The notes beneath the pieces were generated by a model. The model was not told the DNA's origin, searched no databases, and saw nothing but the letters and a program-made list of their open reading frames with translations. Source: Trissonchulus latispiculum (Eukaryota; Nematoda; Enoplea; Enoplida; Ironidae). Taken from it: a stretch of DNA of 64,000 nucleotides. Position 1 is the first letter of the stretch; each line of letters begins with the position of its first letter. This document shows, one piece after another, positions 60,821 to 64,000 of this stretch. The stretch is taken from the NCBI GenBank assembly GCA_030248195.1, contig JASAND010017873.1, positions 1 through 64,000 of the forward strand, written 5' to 3'. A program made the translations under genes and the position numbers.

Positions 60821-61678
60821 ATGCACTACGAACTTAGTCTATTGTCTTCATCACTTATGTATATGCCTGTTTATACCCTATGTAAATATTTAGCATTATT
60901 TTTTTGTTATGCATTTTGTGTGCATTCGACTATTATTTCATTTTTGTTTACGTGGTAGTAGTTTTGAATTTTATTCTCAGTTTGCTTTCACTTGTTTTGC
61001 TTGGTTTTTTTGGATCCTAAGTTTATTTTACTAACACTCAGATTTCTGCACGCATATATATATGTTTTGAGTTGTTGTTGAAGTTAGCAGTGGGGTCTGC
61101 GGACTCACCTTCTGCAACTTTTTCTTTTCTTTTCTATTAACATCCAGGGGTTCGAACGGTTTGAGGTTTTCTCCCACGTTCCTCTTGATGTTGGTACGTT
61201 TACCGTACATGTAGATTTTACGCTTTATTATGGAAGTATTTTTAATATTTCTGGATCCTAGGAATTTTATTAAACATCATCTCTGCGTACTATAAATTAT
61301 ATACTAAACTAAATCTAACTACCGTGAATAATTTTAAAAACATTTTAAATCTTTGCCATGTTAGATGTTATATATTTTTATTTATTTTTGTTCTATGTGG
61401 TTTCATTTTACCCTAATGGGTCTATTACCTACCCTTAAATGGGTCTATCACACCCTTAAATGGGTCTACCTACCCTTAAATGGGTCTATCCACCCTTTAA
61501 TGGGTCTATTACCTGTTTCATAAATTGTTTTATATTTTAATTTTTAATGGATTGATGAAAAAGTACGTATATACAAAAAGCTGGTTTCATACTATTCGAA
61601 GAAATTAAAATTAAGTATAAATTCATTGTTGTATAATTGAGATCTAGATGTTTTTCTGTGTTTAACATCACGACTGAG

Positions 61679-61788
61679 GCGACCAGCGGCGAAACCAATT
61701 TTCAATGCCAGTTCTTTATTTTTCTAAATTATTTTAAAAACTGTATTCCACGCTGAACCACTGATGAGCCGCACACTGTTACGGTCGC
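61679..61788 (+). ncRNA. Hammerhead-like motif, unit 2, broken
   Basis: The CGAAAC and CTGATGAG strands and P1 are kept, but about 17 bases including the P4 3' strand and the GTC cleavage strand are deleted (ccgcacactgttacggtcgc). It should not self-cleave. Confidence 0.5.
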
Positions 61789-62650
61789 ATGCACTACTAA
61801 CTTAGTCTATTGTCTTCATCACTTATGTATATGCCTGTTTATACCCTATGTAAATATTTAGCATTATTTTTTTGTTATGCATTTTGTGTGCATTCGACTA
61901 TTATTTCATTTTTGTTTACGTGGTAGTAGTTTTGAATTTTATTCTCAGTTTGCTTTCACTTGTTATTGCTTGGTTTTTTTGGATCCTAAGTTTATTTTAC
62001 TAACACTCAGATTTCTGCACGCATATATATTATGTTTTGAGTTGTTGTTGAAGTTAGCAGTGGGAGTCTGCGGACTCACCTTCTGCAACTTTTCTTTTTC
62101 TTTTTCTATTAACATCCAGGGGTTCGAACGGTTTGAGGTTTTCTCCCACGTTCCTCTTGATGTTGGTACGTTTACCGTACATGTAGATTTTACGCTTTAT
62201 TATGGAAGTATTTTTAATATTTCTGGATCCTAGGAATTTTATTAAACATCATCTCTGCGTACTATAAATTATATACTAAACTAAATCTAACTACCGTGAA
62301 TAATTTTAAAAACATTTTAAATCTTTGCCATGTTAGATGTTATATATTTTTATTTATTTTTGTTCTATGTGGTTTCATTTTACCCTAATGGGTCTATTAC
62401 CTACCCTTAAATGGGTCTATCACACCCTTAAATGGGTCTACCTACCCTTAAATGGGTCTATCCACCCTTTAATGGGTCTATTACCTGTTTCATAAATTGT
62501 TTTATATTTTAATTTTTAATGGATTGATGAAAAAGTACGTATATACAAAAAGCTGGTTTCATACTATTCGAAGAAATTAAAATTAAGTATAAATTCATTG
62601 TTGTATAATTGAGATCTAGATGTTTTTCTGTGTTTAACATCACGACTGAG

Positions 62651-62779
62651 GCGACCAGCGGCGAAACCAATTTTCAATGCCAATTCTTTATTTTTTCTAA
62701 ATTATTTTTAAAAAACTGTATTCCACGCTGAACCACTGATGAGCCGCACAGTGTGTGGATATGGTCTGGTTACGGTCGC
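62651..62779 (+). ncRNA. Hammerhead-like motif, unit 3 (complete)
   Basis: gcgacc (P1, 62651-62656), a, gcgg (stem II, 62658-62661), c-gaa, acca (stem III, 62666-62669), a 52-nt linker, tccacgc (P4, 62722-62728), tg, aacca (stem I, 62731-62735), ctgatga (62736-62742), g, ccgc (stem II, 62744-62747), gtgtgga (P4, 62753-62759, one G-U pair), tggt (stem III, 62762-62765), c (cleavage site, 62766), tggtt (stem I, 62767-62771) and ggtcgc (P1, 62774-62779). The predicted helices are 4 to 7 bp. Confidence 0.6.
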
Positions 62780-63100
62780 ATGCACTACTAACTTAGTCTA
62801 TTGTCTTCATCACTTATGTATATGCCTGTTTATACCCTATGTAAATATTTAGCATTATTTTTTTGTTATGCATTTTGTGTGCATTCGACTATTATTTCAT
62901 TTTTGTTTACGTGGTAGTAGTTTTGAATTTTATTCTCAGTTTGCTTTCACTTGTTATTGCTTGGTTTTTTTGGATCCTAAGTTTATTTTACTAACACTCA
63001 GATTTCTGCACGCATATATATTATGTTTTGAGTTGTTGTTGAAGTTAGCAGTGGGAGTCTGCGGACTCACCTTCTGCAACTTTTTCTTTTCTTTTTTTTA

Positions 63101-63560
63101 ATCTGTATATATAGGCTCCATTAAAAAATGTACGTATTAGTTTGACCTTTCCTGCTAATGGTTAGAAAAATATTCAATTTTGGAAAATGGGTTTTTCACG
63201 CCAACTTTAGGTCCTATATATTTCAATGGTTCCTTGATTTGATTGAGTATCCAAGTGGGGGTATCCAACCAACCCCCTTCCCATTTTTGGCAGCTCAAAG
63301 GAAATTTTTAGCTATATATTGCAAATTTGAACTTATTTAGGTCAAGACCTGTTTCCTTCGATTTCGAGTAGTCCGCGATGTTATGTATATATATTTTCGT
63401 TTGTCGTTTGTTTTAATAAAGCCGTAGGCTTTTTTCTATATTTATTATATATATACAAGTAACAAAAATGCTCCGCACAAAAGGGGATAATATGTGTGTT
63501 GGGCCTATGTCTATCCTTTAAATTCCGGTTGAGAAAGGCATAAATCCGACACCGCAGAAG
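63101..63560. other. Non-coding spacer
   Basis: AT-rich sequence between the tandem array and the satellite. No feature recognised. Confidence 0.5.
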
Positions 63561-64000
63561 TTGCTCAGCTCACTTAGGGCTTTCATTTGATACCAAATTT
63601 TACCACTTTTGAAAAATTTTATTTTTGACCCAAAATCGCCTAAGTCCCCACCCCACCCCACCATGTCACTCTACAGCCACTTTGGGTGTGCAGTTCTATG
63701 ACAAAGGTTGCTCAGCTCACTTAGGGCTTTCATTTGATATAAAATTTTAAAACTTTTGAAAAATTTTATTTTTGACCCAAAATCGCCTAAGTCCCCGCCC
63801 AACCCCACCACAGCACTCTACAGCCACTTTGGATACGCAGTTCTATGACAAAAGTTGCTCAGCTCACTTAGGGCTTTCATTTGATACCAAATTTGACCAC
63901 TTTTGAGAAAGTTTATTTTCGACCATTTGACCCTCCCACCAGACTGACCCTTCAAACGGCAAAGTAGAACCAGCCCAGCAAAATTGGTACGTCGGACGGC
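63561..64000. repeat. 147-bp tandem satellite, about three units, runs off the window
   Basis: ttgctcagctcacttagggc starts at 63561, 63708 and 63855, a period of 147 bp. Each unit holds ttcatttgatacc..tttgaaaaattttatttttgaccc, aaaatcgcctaagtcccc and ctctacagccactttgg. The array probably continues past 64000. Confidence 0.9.

Larger units (their letters stand above)
60271..63100 (+). mobile_element. Tandem array of three units with hammerhead-like motifs (retrozyme-like)
   Basis: Units start at ccttctgcaac: 60271-61107 (837 bp), 61108-62078 (971 bp), 62079-63069 (991 bp), then a fragment of a fourth. Units 2 and 3 are almost identical; unit 1 is shorter by an internal deletion. Each carries ggttcgaacggtttgagg, a short acccttaaatgggtcta minisatellite and one hammerhead-like motif. 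The frames at 61877-62233 and 62868-63101 are the same non-conserved reading in two units. The layout matches multimeric retrozyme or viroid-like repeats, whose RNA is cut to unit length by the ribozymes. Confidence 0.65.

Overview
This is an AT-rich, repeat-dominated stretch of an animal nuclear genome. The signs are a spliced rhodopsin-family GPCR with a 9.4-kb intron, GT-AG junctions, a poly(A) signal, Penelope-like reverse transcriptase fragments, non-LTR RNase H fragments and many non-autonomous DNA transposons. The receptor looks like an invertebrate peptide (FMRFamide-type) receptor. The species cannot be named from the sequence alone. The GPCR is the only convincing host gene; most other open frames are translations of repeats.

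Layout. 1-315: GC-rich hAT-like right end cut by the window edge. 2765-13489: the two GPCR exons; the intron between them holds a TA-flanked inverted-repeat element (4881-5930), a 416-bp palindrome with 7-bp target duplications (6979-7394), a nested pair of inverted-repeat elements (8290-9036) and another TA-flanked element (9326-10476). 13960-16360: decayed minus-strand non-LTR RNase H region, broken by TA microsatellites and a 610-bp element. 16490-17862: foldback with an inner palindrome. 18187-22030: element with 9-bp target duplications and 39-bp repeats in its ends. 22173-25124: hAT-like element with perfect 8-bp duplications and a 7-bp-duplication palindrome inside. 26441-35558: hAT-like element carrying an Ulp1 protease/PHD gene, into which a second hAT (27936-35150) jumped; the inner one carries a Penelope-like RT fragment. 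42285-50242: several TTAA-flanked elements, two of which sit end to end inside an RNase H coding region. 51434-56203: short hAT-like elements and a retrozyme-like direct-repeat unit. 54000-58050: G/C-run foldbacks and AT repeats. 60271-63100: three tandem units of about 0.84-0.99 kb. 63561-64000: a 147-bp satellite.

The most striking observation is a recurring RNA-like architecture of about 125-129 nt found in three diverged sequence groups (33635-33762 +; 52619-52743 and 53184-53308 -; 60694-60820, 61679-61788 and 62651-62779 +). Each has all conserved hammerhead core strands (CGAAAC, CTGATGAG and a GTC cleavage triplet) flanked by complementary arms. The three strands appear in an order that is not a circular permutation of any known hammerhead type. 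Two extra helices, which covary between groups, close the arrangement so that stems I and II meet in a four-way junction. In two of the three groups the motif sits in direct or tandem repeats, as in retrozymes. This is a structural prediction by eye, not shown activity.

No intact transposase was seen: every DNA element here appears non-autonomous or gutted. Target-site duplications of 2 (TA), 4 (TTAA), 7, 8 and 9 bp show that several different transposase families have acted on this locus.
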